Positions 1 through 8,485 of a DNA stretch of 64,000 bases are shown here, in pieces. Source of the DNA: Paracoccus acridae (GTDB lineage: Bacteria; Pseudomonadota; Alphaproteobacteria; Rhodobacterales; Rhodobacteraceae); the NCBI RefSeq assembly GCF_014642735.1, contig NZ_BMIV01000003.1, positions 115,845-179,844 on the forward strand. The letters run 5' to 3'. Each line of letters starts with the position of its first letter. Position 1 is the stretch's first letter. Both the position numbers and the translations under genes were made by a program. The notes under the pieces are model-generated. The model was given only the letters and a program-made list of their open reading frames with translations, did not search any database and was not told where the DNA came from.

Positions 1-773
1 TTGCGCAGCAGGTATATCGCCAAGGGCAGGCCGAAGCCGGTATGAGCCAGCCAGATCCCCAGGTATCCCTTGCCGATGCCCAGTTCGTTGTGCAGCCGCA
101 ACAGCGGGATCAGCGCCACCTGCAAGGGCACGACCAGCAGGCCCACCACGGCGGCGGTCAGCAGGGCGCGGCCGGGAAACTCCATCCAGGCCAGGGCATA
201 GGCCGCGAAGGCCGCGATCAGGATCGGGATCACGGTGGCGGGGATGGTCACGGTCATGGTGTTCATGAAGGCGCGGCCCAGGCCTTCGGCGGTCAGCACG
301 CGGTCATAGTTTTCGGTCGTCAGGCGGGCGGGCGCGCCGGTGGTGACGAAGATCCGTTCGCCCCGCCGCATCTCGAAGGGCGTATCCGAGGTCAGTCGAT
401 AGCTGCCGTCCTCGGCCACGGTCAGTTGCCAGCCGTCCTCGATCTCGGTCGTCTCGCCGGGCTGGAAGGCGGCCGGTTCGCGGGCGCGGATGCCCCAGCC
501 GATCAGGTTCTGGCCTTCCTCCAGCACGGTGCCCTCGATGACATACTGGCCGTCCTCTTGAACCGCATCGTCGCCCGTGCCGGTGCGCACGAAGCCCGTG
601 GCCTCTTGCGCGGAAAAGGACTGCCACCAGCCCGAGGTCAGGATCTGGTCGCGGTCGCGGAAGGACGACACCAGAAGTCCCAGCGTCGGGATCGTCCACA
701 ACAGCACCAGCAGGAAAGCGGCGATGTTGACCGCCCAGACCAGCGAGGATTTCTGTCCGGCCATGCCTTCCAT
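1..773 (-). CDS. aglG: Alpha-glucoside-type ABC transporter permease, AglG-like (3' end outside window)
   Basis: This is an inner-membrane permease subunit of a carbohydrate (alpha-glucoside family) ABC importer. It starts at the ATG on the minus strand that overlaps the aglF stop codon (ATGA) and stays open to the window edge, so about 257 residues are visible and the C-terminus is missing. The first hydrophobic helix (about residues 10-32) is followed by a long periplasmic insert and then further helices, the layout of AglG-like proteins, which carry a large domain between the first two helices. The typical EAA cytoplasmic loop would lie beyond the edge. Context with aglE and aglF supports the name. 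The substrate class is inferred from family resemblance only. Confidence 0.85.
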   Translation of the reverse strand, partial: MEGMAGQKSSLVWAVNIAAFLLVLLWTIPTLGLLVSSFRDRDQILTSGWWQSFSAQEATGFVRTGTGDDAVQEDGQYVIEGTVLEEGQNLIGWGIRAREPAAFQPGETTEIEDGWQLTVAEDGSYRLTSDTPFEMRRGERIFVTTGAPARLTTENYDRVLTAEGLGRAFMNTMTVTIPATVIPILIAAFAAYALAWMEFPGRALLTAAVVGLLVVPLQVALIPLLRLHNELGIGKGYLGIWLAHTGFGLPLAIYLLR

Positions 774-1768
774 CAGCGAACCTCTCGACGCGCGTTGACG
801 ATGTTCCAGATCATGATGGGGGTCACCAGCAGCATCAGGATGATGGCGATGGCCGATCCCCGCCCGTAATCGGGCGTGCCGCGGAACATCCAGTCATACA
901 TCAGGTTCGCCAGCACCTGCGTGCCCCATTGCCCGTTGGTCATCACGAAGACGATGTCGAAGACCTTCAGGACCACGATGGTGATGGTGGTCCAGACCAC
1001 CGCGATGGTGCCCATGATCTGCGGCACCTTGATCTTGAAGAACACCTGCCAGGGGGATGCGCCGTCCAGGATCGCGGCCTCGATGGTTTCCTCGGGGATG
1101 CCGCGCAGGGCGGCGGACAGGATCACCATGGCGAACCCTGTCTGGATCCAGACCAGCACGATCATCAGGAACAGGTTGTTCCAGGGGATCAGCGTCAGCC
1201 ACAGTTGCGGATCGCCGCCAAGCGCCTGGACGATGGCGTTCAGCAGGCCGATCTGGGTTTCGCCGGGCGCGCGGTATTCATAGATGAACTTCCAGATCAC
1301 GCCCGCGCCCACGAAGCTGATCGCCATGGGCATGAAGATCAGCGACTTGCCGATATTGCCCCATTTCAGCCGGTCGGTCAGCTGCGCCGCGATCAGCCCG
1401 AACAGCGTGGACAGCGCCGGCACCACCAGCAGCCACAGCAGGTTGTTGCGCATGGATTCGCGGAACTTGCCGTCGCCCATGTGCCAGGCATAGTTCGACA
1501 GGCCCACGAACTCGCTTCCCCGCGCATTGTGCATGGACCGCCACAGGCTGTCGAAGATCGGATAGACTAGGTAAACGCCCAAAAACAGGATCGCAGGCCC
1601 CAGGAACAGCCAGGGCCGGATCTGGTTGGCCTTGCGGATATTGTCGCCCGCATTGGGACCGCGCGGGGGATAGATGCGGTCCAGGATCAGGTTCGATCCC
1701 CAGAACCACGCCACGCAGCCGAAGACGCCGATGGCGATCGTGCTGACGGCCAGCCAGAACAGTTCCAT
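773..1768 (-). CDS. aglF: Alpha-glucoside-type ABC transporter permease, AglF-like
   Basis: This 331-residue inner-membrane permease subunit is the partner of AglG. The N-terminal helix (residues about 3-25) is followed by a cytoplasmic stretch with basic residues, and then five or more membrane segments begin near residue 50. An EAA-type loop (EAAILDGASPWQVFFKIKVP, about residues 230-250) is the contact site for the ATPase subunit. The stop codon overlaps the aglG start and aglE lies 54 bp upstream, so the three form one operon. No ATP-binding subunit or regulator is visible here; in related clusters it lies after aglG (aglA/aglK), which would be outside the window. Confidence 0.9.
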   Translation of the reverse strand: MELFWLAVSTIAIGVFGCVAWFWGSNLILDRIYPPRGPNAGDNIRKANQIRPWLFLGPAILFLGVYLVYPIFDSLWRSMHNARGSEFVGLSNYAWHMGDGKFRESMRNNLLWLLVVPALSTLFGLIAAQLTDRLKWGNIGKSLIFMPMAISFVGAGVIWKFIYEYRAPGETQIGLLNAIVQALGGDPQLWLTLIPWNNLFLMIVLVWIQTGFAMVILSAALRGIPEETIEAAILDGASPWQVFFKIKVPQIMGTIAVVWTTITIVVLKVFDIVFVMTNGQWGTQVLANLMYDWMFRGTPDYGRGSAIAIILMLLVTPIMIWNIVNARREVR

Positions 1769-1822
1769 TCTTGAACCCCGAAATCAGGACAAGCGCGGCG
1801 GCTGGCCCGCCGCGCCACGGGC

Positions 1823-3178
1823 TTACTTCAGCGTGGCCCAGGTCTGCTGGATGCGGTCCGCAACGTCCTGCGCGGATGCGCCGCCCACGAAATCGACCAT
1901 CGCCGTCCAGAAGACACCGGCGCCGACCGCGCCCGGCATCAGATCCGACCCGTCAAAGCGGAAGGTGGTCGCATCCAGCAGGATCTGGCCCATCTTGCGC
2001 TGGGTCTCGCTGGCATAGGCGTCCATGTTCACGCCGGTATGGGGCGTGGTGAAGCCCGACTGCGCCATCCACAATTCATGCGCGGCGGGCGTCTTCAGGA
2101 ACTCGACAAAGGCCATGGCGACCGGGTTGTCGGTGAACACCCCGAACAGCGTGCCGCCGCCCAGCACCGGCTGGCCGACGCTGCCGTCAGCAGGCGCGGG
2201 GAAATAGAAGAAATCGTAATCCTCGCCCTCGACCGTGCCTTCGGGGAAGAACGAGGGGATGAAGCTGGCCTGCCGGTGCATGTAGCAGCCCGGAGGGCTT
2301 TCGAACAAACCGGCGGGGCTTTCGCGGAAATCATTGGACGCGACCGAGGCCGTGCCGCCCGCCACGAAATCGTCGTTCTTGGCGAACCAGCCGAAATCCT
2401 CGATGGCGGCGACGACCTTGGGATCGTTGAAGGGCAAGGCGTTGGTGGTCCAGGCGTCGTAATCCTCGGGGCTGTTCAGGCGCAGCATCAGATCCTCGAC
2501 CCAGTCGGTCGCGGGCCAGCCGGTCGCCCCGCCCGATGCCAGGCCGATGCACCAGGGGGTTTCCCCGTCGGCGGCCATCTGTTCGGTCAGGGCCTTCAGA
2601 TCCTCATAGGTTTCGGGGATCTCGTATTCCGCATCCTCGAAGTTTTCCGGGACATACCAGACCAGCGACTTCACATCGGCCTTATAGGGAAAGGCGAACA
2701 TCCTTTCCGCCCCGTCCTGGCCCGCATAGGTGCTGAGCGCGACCCAGCTTTCGCCCGCCGCATAGTTGTCGCGCACCCATTGCGCGGTTTCCTCGCCCAG
2801 GTCGCGCAGATGGCCCTTGGCGGCCAGGTCGGCCGCAAGCCCCGGTTGCGGCAGCACCGCGATGTCGGGGGGCGAGCCGGCCTCGCTGTCGATGACGATC
2901 TGCTGTTCGAAGCTGGTCGAGCCGGAGTAATTGACCGTGGCGCCCGTCACATCCTCGAAATAGGCGGTGATCGAGGTGAACAATTCCTGGTCCGGTCCCA
3001 GCCAGGGGCCCAGGATCGTCACGCTCTGCCCCTCGATGTCAGAATGGGCCGCGCCGAAATCCTCCAGGCTTTGCCAGTTGATGCGGTCGTCGCTGCCTTT
3101 CTCGATCACAAGCTGGGCCTCTGCGGACCCCGCAAGCAACGCGGCCAAGGCCACGGTCGTGTGGAAAACTGCCTTCAC
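1823..3178 (-). CDS. aglE: Alpha-glucoside-type ABC transporter substrate-binding protein, AglE-like
   Basis: This is a periplasmic solute-binding protein of 451 residues. I chose the GTG start at 3178 because a GGAGGGGGG ribosome-binding sequence lies 6 bases upstream and it gives a clean Sec signal peptide ending near AEA-QL. An upstream in-frame ATG at 3250 would add 24 basic residues in front of the signal. The mature protein has the extracellular solute-binding family 1 pattern (SxSFEQQIVID and PPDIAVLPQPG early, then GGGTLFGVF late). It is the first gene of the aglEFG operon. Likely ligands are alpha-glucosides such as trehalose, sucrose or maltose, by family analogy. Confidence 0.9.
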   Translation of the reverse strand: MKAVFHTTVALAALLAGSAEAQLVIEKGSDDRINWQSLEDFGAAHSDIEGQSVTILGPWLGPDQELFTSITAYFEDVTGATVNYSGSTSFEQQIVIDSEAGSPPDIAVLPQPGLAADLAAKGHLRDLGEETAQWVRDNYAAGESWVALSTYAGQDGAERMFAFPYKADVKSLVWYVPENFEDAEYEIPETYEDLKALTEQMAADGETPWCIGLASGGATGWPATDWVEDLMLRLNSPEDYDAWTTNALPFNDPKVVAAIEDFGWFAKNDDFVAGGTASVASNDFRESPAGLFESPPGCYMHRQASFIPSFFPEGTVEGEDYDFFYFPAPADGSVGQPVLGGGTLFGVFTDNPVAMAFVEFLKTPAAHELWMAQSGFTTPHTGVNMDAYASETQRKMGQILLDATTFRFDGSDLMPGAVGAGVFWTAMVDFVGGASAQDVADRIQQTWATLK

Positions 3179-3262
3179 GTATTCCCCCCTCCCCCTTGCC
3201 CGCAACCTGCGTGCGAGCCTTGATTGCAATGGTCGCCTGACAAGGCGCAATCTGTCAAATCC

Positions 3263-4315
3263 TTACTCCCATTCCAGTTCCTTGAAGGCTGCGGTGGCAT
3301 CGCGTGCCGCCGAGTCCGGAAAGGAAGCCCATTCCCCGGCAAAGGGTTGCAAGGCCCCGACGATGGCGGGGACCGCCTGGGACATCGGCAGGCCGTCGCG
3401 GATCGTCTGGCGGGTGGCCTGGGCCAGGGTCGTCAGGAAATCCTGCTGGGCGGTGACGGCGTCCGGCCAGCTTGCGGCGACGGGGCCGTGGCCGGGCACC
3501 ACCGGGCCGCCGGCCTGCGGCGCCGCCATCCAGTCCAGCCAGCCCGGCAGCGACCCGTCCACGATGGGCGTCAGCCCGCGAAACACAAGATCGCCCGCAA
3601 AGAAGGTCCCGGTCGCCCGGTCCAGCACCGTCAGGTCATTGTCGCTATGCGCCGTGGCCACGGCTTTCAGCGTCAGGACCCGATCCCCCAGGTCGATATC
3701 CAGGCTGTCCGCGACCGCGACATCCGGCAAGACGACCCGTGTGCCCGCCATGGCACCCGCACCGTAAAGCCGGACAAGATTGTCCAGATAGGTCGGCCCC
3801 CGCCCCTGCAAGGCGTCCGCCAGGCGCTGATGCCCGACGATCGTCGCGCCCGCTTCGCGAAAGACTTCGGCGCCGAAGGCGTGGTCGGGATGCATATGCG
3901 TGACGATCAGGTGGCTGATCGGCTTGTCGCTGATCCGGCGGATGGCCGCGAACAGCGCCTCGCCCTGTCGGCGCGAGGCGCCCGCGTCGATCACCGCGAT
4001 GCTGTCCCGCCCGATCACGAAGCCCAGATTGGCGATCCAGCCGTCGGGGCTGTCCTCGAACTGGGCGATCTGGCCGACATGGACATGAACGCCGTCCGCG
4101 ACGGGCTGGACCGGCATAACGGGAAGGCTGTCAAGCGGCGCGCATTCCAGGCGGTCGAGGGTCCAGCCGGATTGGCTTCCCAGCCAGTCCCGGGCGATTC
4201 GCGGCGCGGCGGCCTCGCATTCGGCCTGTGCGGCAAAAGCATGGCCGACGGGCGTCACCGTCCCGCAGGACCGGGAATCCGCCGCAAGACAAATGGTCAA
4301 AATGGCATAAAGCAT
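3263..4315 (-). CDS. Quinoprotein relay system zinc metallohydrolase 2 (SoxH-related)
   Basis: This is a metallo-beta-lactamase-fold hydrolase of 350 residues with a probable export signal at its N-terminus. The zinc-binding motif THMHPDH sits near residues 137-143, with further ligand candidates at ATAHSDND and PGHGP. The start at 4315 is preferred because it places the hydrophobic MLYAILTICLAA segment at the N-terminus; the longer reading from 4408 is arginine-rich and unlikely. The family (TIGR04559 type, related to SoxH) occurs with PQQ enzymes, SoxYZ-like carriers and XoxF-type dehydrogenases. The true substrate is unknown. It lies divergent from pqqA, sharing its upstream region. Confidence 0.85.
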   Translation of the reverse strand: MLYAILTICLAADSRSCGTVTPVGHAFAAQAECEAAAPRIARDWLGSQSGWTLDRLECAPLDSLPVMPVQPVADGVHVHVGQIAQFEDSPDGWIANLGFVIGRDSIAVIDAGASRRQGEALFAAIRRISDKPISHLIVTHMHPDHAFGAEVFREAGATIVGHQRLADALQGRGPTYLDNLVRLYGAGAMAGTRVVLPDVAVADSLDIDLGDRVLTLKAVATAHSDNDLTVLDRATGTFFAGDLVFRGLTPIVDGSLPGWLDWMAAPQAGGPVVPGHGPVAASWPDAVTAQQDFLTTLAQATRQTIRDGLPMSQAVPAIVGALQPFAGEWASFPDSAARDATAAFKELEWE

Positions 4316-4380
4316 TGCCGAATCTTCCCAACATGGACGCGAAGCGGCCAACTTTTCGTGACCTTGCGACCTTAGTCGTG

Positions 4381-4408
4381 TTGAAAGGCGTTGTCTCTCC
4401 TCTAACAT
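4381..4408 (+). promoter_or_regulatory. Probable promoter of pqqA
   Basis: A TTGAAA hexamer (4381-4386) and a TAACAT hexamer (4403-4408) are separated by 16 bases, about 45 bases before the pqqA start. This fits a housekeeping sigma factor promoter with a short leader. Just upstream, at about 4368-4377, lies the small palindrome GACCTTAGTC, a possible operator. This assignment is by eye only. Confidence 0.45.
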
Positions 4409-4453
4409 AGAACGCAGTCGCCGTGATGGCGGCCGTGGATTTGGAGGAAATGC

Positions 4454-4546
4454 ATGGCTTGGACGAAACCCACCCTGAAAGAAATCGCCTGCGGCATGGA
4501 AATCAACATGTACGCCCCGGCCGAGGACGAACCGGTCCTGTTCTGA
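4454..4546 (+). CDS. pqqA: PQQ precursor peptide PqqA
   Basis: This 30-residue ribosomally made peptide is the precursor of pyrroloquinoline quinone. The diagnostic Glu-x3-Tyr motif is present as EINMY (Glu16, Tyr20), the two residues that PqqE cross-links and that become the cofactor. It begins MAWTKPTLKEIACGMEINMY and ends in an acidic tail, slightly longer than many PqqA peptides. A strong GGAGGAA ribosome site precedes the ATG by four bases. It is the first gene of pqqABCDE and is followed by a terminator-like hairpin before pqqB, which would allow surplus pqqA message. Confidence 0.97.
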   Translation: MAWTKPTLKEIACGMEINMYAPAEDEPVLF

Positions 4547-4572
4547 GGCGTCGCGCTTCAGGCATCATGAAC

Positions 4573-4605
4573 GGCCCCGTCCGACACCATCGGGCGGGGT
4601 CTTTT
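4573..4605 (+). terminator. Attenuator or intrinsic terminator between pqqA and pqqB
   Basis: The 10-bp stem CCCCGTCCGA/TCGGGCGGGG (4575-4584 and 4590-4599, one G-T wobble, loop CACCA), extendable by two pairs, is followed by C-TTTT. This has the form of a rho-independent terminator inside the operon. It would let most transcripts stop after pqqA, matching the known need for excess precursor peptide. Confidence 0.7.
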
Positions 4606-4618
4606 CGTCAGGGACATC

Positions 4619-5500
4619 ATGAAGATCATAGTGCTGGGCGCCGCAGCCGGCGGGGGCCTGCCGCAATGGAACTGCGGCTGCGACAACTGCAATGCCGCAC
4701 GGGCCGGGCGCATCCCGGCGATGACGCAAAGCTCGATCGCGGTCAGCGCGGACGGGCGGCACTGGGCGGTGCTGAACGCCTCGCCCGACATCCGGGTCCA
4801 ACTTGCGGCCATGCCTGCGCTGCATCCGACGGGGCTGCGCGACATGCCGCTGCGCTCGGTGCTGGTCACGAATGGCGACATCGACCATGTGGCGGGCCTG
4901 CTGACGCTGCGGGAAAGCCAGCCCTTCACCCTGTTCGCGACGCCCGCGATACACGAGGTGCTGGCCCAGAACCCGATGCTGACGGCCCTGCGGGCCGATC
5001 TTGTGGCGCGGCAGCCGGTGGCCCTGGACCAAGGGATCGAGATCGCGCCCGGCCTGACGGCGACCCTGTTCGCGGTGCCCGGCAAGGTGCCGCTGTATCA
5101 GGAAGGCGCCGTGGTCGAGACCGGGCTGGTCGGCGAGACGACGGTGGGCGTCGAGTTGTCCGCGAAGGGGCGGCGCGCGCTGTATATCCCCGGCTGCGCG
5201 GAACTGCCCGGCTGGCTGGCCGACCGCATCGCGGGGGCCGATCTGCTGATGTTCGACGGCACGCTGTGGGATGATGACGAGATGATCCGCATGGGCCTGG
5301 GCCAGAAGACCGGCCGCCGCATGGGCCACATGCCCGTGGTGGAAACCATGGCCGCGATGCGCGACCTGCCGGTCGGCCGAAGGGTCTTCGTCCACATGAA
5401 CAATTCCAACCCGCTGGTCGATCCGGCCAGCACCCAGACGCGCGAAGCGGAAGCCAGCGGCTGGCAGGTCGGCCGCGATGGAATGGAGATCACGCTGTGA
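4619..5500 (+). CDS. pqqB: PQQ biosynthesis protein PqqB
   Basis: This 293-residue cytoplasmic metallo-beta-lactamase-like protein is a conserved member of the PQQ pathway, thought to act as a hydroxylase on the tyrosine part of the processed precursor. It opens MKIIVLGAAAGGGLPQWNC, the typical PqqB start, followed by the CGCDNC cysteine pair (a structural zinc site in the family). The TNGDIDHVAG and HMNNSNPL motifs supply the active-site metal ligands. Length equals the family norm. Its stop overlaps the pqqC start by four bases, so translation is probably coupled. Confidence 0.97.
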   Translation: MKIIVLGAAAGGGLPQWNCGCDNCNAARAGRIPAMTQSSIAVSADGRHWAVLNASPDIRVQLAAMPALHPTGLRDMPLRSVLVTNGDIDHVAGLLTLRESQPFTLFATPAIHEVLAQNPMLTALRADLVARQPVALDQGIEIAPGLTATLFAVPGKVPLYQEGAVVETGLVGETTVGVELSAKGRRALYIPGCAELPGWLADRIAGADLLMFDGTLWDDDEMIRMGLGQKTGRRMGHMPVVETMAAMRDLPVGRRVFVHMNNSNPLVDPASTQTREAEASGWQVGRDGMEITL

Positions 5501-6249
5501 AAGATGTGCAGGAACAGGCGCAATCGCGCGAGGATTTCGAGGCACGGCTGCGCGCCATCGGCGCCCAACGCTATCACGACCGTCACCCCTTCCACGAACG
5601 TCTGCATGGCGGCCATTGCACCCCGGACGAGGTTCGCGCCTGGGTCATCAACCGCTGGATGTACCAGTCCCGCATCCCCATGAAGGACGCGGCCTTCATG
5701 AGCCGGGTCGAGGATCCCGACCTGCGCCGCGCCTGGCGCAAGCGGATCGAGGATCACGACGGCGGCGTGACCGAAGGCGGCGGCATCCGCCGCTGGCTGG
5801 CCCTGGCGCATGCGGTGGGACTGGATCCGGATTACGTCGCCAGCGGCGTGGGCATCATGCCCGCGACGCGCTTTGCGGTGGATGCCTATGTCCGTTTCGT
5901 GCGCGACATGCCCCTGCTGGACGCGGTGGCGGCCAGCCTGACGGAACTGTTCGCGCCCAAGATCCACGCCCAGCGGATCGAAGGCCTGCTGGCCCATTAC
6001 GATTTCGCGGACGACAGCAGCCTGTCCTATTTCAAGAAGCGCCTGACCGAAGCGCCCGAGGATGTGAAATTCGGCCTGGATTATGTTCTGACCAACGCCG
6101 ACACCAAGGAAAAGCAGGACGCGGCGGCGGCGGCCCTGACCTTCAAGACCGACGTGCTCTGGGCGCAGCTCGACGCCCTGTGGCACGGCTATGTCGAGGG
6201 CAACATCCCGCCGGGCGCCTGGCGGCCGGGCGAGGGGATGGCCCCATGA
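5497..6249 (+). CDS. pqqC: PQQ synthase PqqC
   Basis: This 250-residue cofactorless oxidase catalyses the last step of PQQ formation (ring closure and oxidation of AHQQ). The all-helical PqqC/TenA-like fold is recognisable from YHDRHPFHERLHGG (residues about 28-41), VRAWVINRWMYQ and KRIEDHDG. The histidines and arginines of these segments form the active site in characterised PqqC. It overlaps both pqqB (ATGA at its start) and pqqD (ATGA at its stop). Length matches the family. Confidence 0.97.
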   Translation: MKDVQEQAQSREDFEARLRAIGAQRYHDRHPFHERLHGGHCTPDEVRAWVINRWMYQSRIPMKDAAFMSRVEDPDLRRAWRKRIEDHDGGVTEGGGIRRWLALAHAVGLDPDYVASGVGIMPATRFAVDAYVRFVRDMPLLDAVAASLTELFAPKIHAQRIEGLLAHYDFADDSSLSYFKKRLTEAPEDVKFGLDYVLTNADTKEKQDAAAAALTFKTDVLWAQLDALWHGYVEGNIPPGAWRPGEGMAP

Positions 6250-6563
6250 ACGCCCAGCCAGGCCCTATCCGCCCTGCGCCCCTGATCGGGCCGGACGACG
6301 TGCCCTATCTGCCGCGCGGGGTGCGCCTGCAGGATGACCGGGTGCGCGGCATCCGCGTGCTGCAGGCCCCCGAACGGGCCATGCAGCTGGACGCCATCGG
6401 CGACGCGATCCTGGGGGAACTGGACGGCAGCCGCAGCATGGCGGCCATCGTCAGCGGCCTTGCCGCGCGCTATAATGCGCCCGAAGACCAGATCGCGGGC
6501 GATGTGCGCGACTTCCTGACGGGGCTGATCGAACGCCGCATGGTCTTTGTGAGGAAGCCATGA
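6246..6563 (+). CDS. pqqD: PQQ biosynthesis peptide chaperone PqqD
   Basis: This 105-residue peptide chaperone (RRE-type winged-helix fold) binds PqqA and delivers it to PqqE. The start is the ATG overlapping the pqqC stop; a reading from further upstream in the same frame is only a shadow of pqqC. The central segment with ERAMQLDAIGDAILGELDG and the C-terminal FLTGLIERRMV helix match the family. The N-terminal 20 residues are a proline-rich extension. It overlaps the pqqE start by four bases. Confidence 0.95.
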   Translation: MNAQPGPIRPAPLIGPDDVPYLPRGVRLQDDRVRGIRVLQAPERAMQLDAIGDAILGELDGSRSMAAIVSGLAARYNAPEDQIAGDVRDFLTGLIERRMVFVRKP

Positions 6564-7696
6564 AGGACCAGCAACACCAACCCCGCGACCTGGACGGAAA
6601 CCCCGTCACCCCCGGCCTGCCGATGGCCATGCTGGCCGAGGTGACGCATCGCTGCCCGCTGGCCTGCCCCTATTGTTCGAATCCCGTGGAACTGACCCGC
6701 GCCGCGCAGGAACTGACGGCCGACGACTGGGGCCGGGTGTTCCGGCAGGCCGCCGATCTGGGCGTGTTGCAGGTCCACATTTCGGGCGGGGAACCCGGCG
6801 CGCGGCGCGATCTGGCGCAGATCGTGGCCCATGCCCGCGATGCGGGGCTGTATGTGAACCTCATCACCTCGGGGATCGGCATCACGCGCGACCGGCTGGA
6901 GGAACTGGACCGCGCGGGCGTGGATCACGTCCAGCTTTCGTTGCAGGGCATCCGCCCCGACATGGCCGACCGGATCAGCGGCCATCCGGGATCCTGGGAC
7001 AAGAAGATGCACTTCGCCGAATGGGTGCAACAGATCGGCTTTCCCCTGACGATCAACGCCGTGGTCCACCGCCAGAACCTGGAACGCCTGCCCGACATGA
7101 TCGAGCTGGCGGAAACCCTGGGTGCCCGGCGGATTGAGGTCGCGACCGTGCAGTTCCACGGCTGGGCGGACCTGAACCGCAAGGCCCTGATGCCCACGCG
7201 CGAACAGGCGGCATTCGCCCGCCAGGTGGTGAACGACGCGCGCATCCGCCTGCGGGGCCGCATGGTCATCGACTATGTCCCCGCTGACCATCACGCCGTC
7301 TTCCCCAAGGCCTGCATGGGCGGCTGGGGATCGACCGGCCTGAATGTCGCGCCCGACGGCACGGTCCTGCCCTGCCATGCCGCGCAGACGATCACCTGGA
7401 TGCGCTTCGAAAACGTCCGCGACCGCGACTTGGGCGACATCTGGCAGAACTCGGACAGCTTCAACGCCTTTCGCGGCACCGGCTGGATGCCCGAACCCTG
7501 CCAGTCCTGCGACCGCAAGACCATCGACTTCGGGGGATGCCGCTGCCAGGCCATGGCGCTGGCGGGCGATGCGCGGGCGACCGATCCGGTCTGCTCACTG
7601 TCGCCCTTCCACGCCGAAGTGGTGGCCCGTGCCGAGGCCGATGCCGAGGCTGATACCGCCGACCTGATCTATCGCCGCATGAGGAAGGGAGACTAG
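6560..7696 (+). CDS. pqqE: PQQ biosynthesis radical SAM/SPASM protein PqqE
   Basis: This 378-residue radical S-adenosylmethionine enzyme forms the Glu-Tyr carbon-carbon cross-link in PqqA. The radical SAM cluster motif CPLACPYC (C-x3-C-x2-C) lies near residues 33-40, followed by the SAM-binding ISGGEPG. The C-terminal SPASM domain contributes cysteines in CMGGWGS, LPCHAA, PCQSCDR and CRCQAM for the two auxiliary iron-sulfur clusters. It is the last pqq gene visible; no pqqF or pqqG protease gene is in the window. The SoxYZ-like gene starts two bases after its stop. Confidence 0.97.
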   Translation: MKDQQHQPRDLDGNPVTPGLPMAMLAEVTHRCPLACPYCSNPVELTRAAQELTADDWGRVFRQAADLGVLQVHISGGEPGARRDLAQIVAHARDAGLYVNLITSGIGITRDRLEELDRAGVDHVQLSLQGIRPDMADRISGHPGSWDKKMHFAEWVQQIGFPLTINAVVHRQNLERLPDMIELAETLGARRIEVATVQFHGWADLNRKALMPTREQAAFARQVVNDARIRLRGRMVIDYVPADHHAVFPKACMGGWGSTGLNVAPDGTVLPCHAAQTITWMRFENVRDRDLGDIWQNSDSFNAFRGTGWMPEPCQSCDRKTIDFGGCRCQAMALAGDARATDPVCSLSPFHAEVVARAEADAEADTADLIYRRMRKGD

Positions 7697-7698
7697 CG

Positions 7699-8475
7699 AT
7701 GAAGGCCCGCATCCTTGCCGCGCTGCTTCTGGCCACGCCCGTGGCGGCGCAGGACAATCCCCTGCAGAACACATCGACCTGGGACGATCTGCGCGATTCC
7801 GTCCTGGGCCTGTCGGCCGAGGTGCCGCTGGATCTGGCGGTGCTGGATCTGGAAGCGCCCGTGCGCGCCCACGAGGCCGCGATCGTGCCCATCCGCCTGA
7901 CCCAGCCCGCCGATGCCCCGCCAGTGCAGGCGGTCACGCTGGTGATCGACGAAAATCCCGCGCCGGTGGCCGCCGAATACACCTTCGGTCCCGCCATGAC
8001 GCCGCTGGACTTCGAATTCCGGGTGCGCGTGGACAGCTATTCCGACGTGCGCGCCATCGCCGATACCGGCAACGGCAACCGCGTGATGGCGGGCCGCTTC
8101 GTCAAGGCGTCGGGCGGCTGTTCCGCCCCCGCGGGCAAGAACATGGCCGAGGTCGAGGCGACCATGGGCCAGATGCGCTGGAAAAGCGACCAGCAGGACG
8201 GCCGCACCATCGGCACGCTGATGGTCCGGCATCCCAACTTTTCGGGCCTGCAACGCGACCAGGTGACGCTGCTCAACATCCCCGCCCATTTCATCGACCG
8301 GCTGGAGGTGCGGCAGGGCGACGAGGTGCTGTTCACCTTGCAGGCCGGCATCTCGATCAGCGAGGATCCGGTGTTCCGCTTTGCCTATCGGTCCGACGGC
8401 CAGCCCATCCGCGTCCATGTCGAGGATACGGACGGCAATAGCTGGGACCAGACCTTCGATGTTGTCAACGGATAA
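7699..8475 (+). CDS. Quinoprotein dehydrogenase-associated SoxYZ-like carrier protein
   Basis: This 258-residue periplasmic protein fuses a SoxY-like and a SoxZ-like domain. A signal peptide (about residues 1-17, cleaved after VAAQ) is followed by the SoxY-like part, which ends with the carrier cysteine in KASGGCSAPAG (Cys141). The SoxZ-like part starts near residue 160 with MVRHPNFSGLQRDQ and IPAHFI. In the Sox system the cysteine carries sulfur substrates. The fused form (TIGR04557 type) occurs with PQQ dehydrogenases and the SoxH-like hydrolase, which is present at the other end of this operon. What it carries is unknown. It is joined to pqqE by a 2-bp gap. Confidence 0.85.
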   Translation: MKARILAALLLATPVAAQDNPLQNTSTWDDLRDSVLGLSAEVPLDLAVLDLEAPVRAHEAAIVPIRLTQPADAPPVQAVTLVIDENPAPVAAEYTFGPAMTPLDFEFRVRVDSYSDVRAIADTGNGNRVMAGRFVKASGGCSAPAGKNMAEVEATMGQMRWKSDQQDGRTIGTLMVRHPNFSGLQRDQVTLLNIPAHFIDRLEVRQGDEVLFTLQAGISISEDPVFRFAYRSDGQPIRVHVEDTDGNSWDQTFDVVNG

Positions 8476-8485
8476 GGAAACCATC

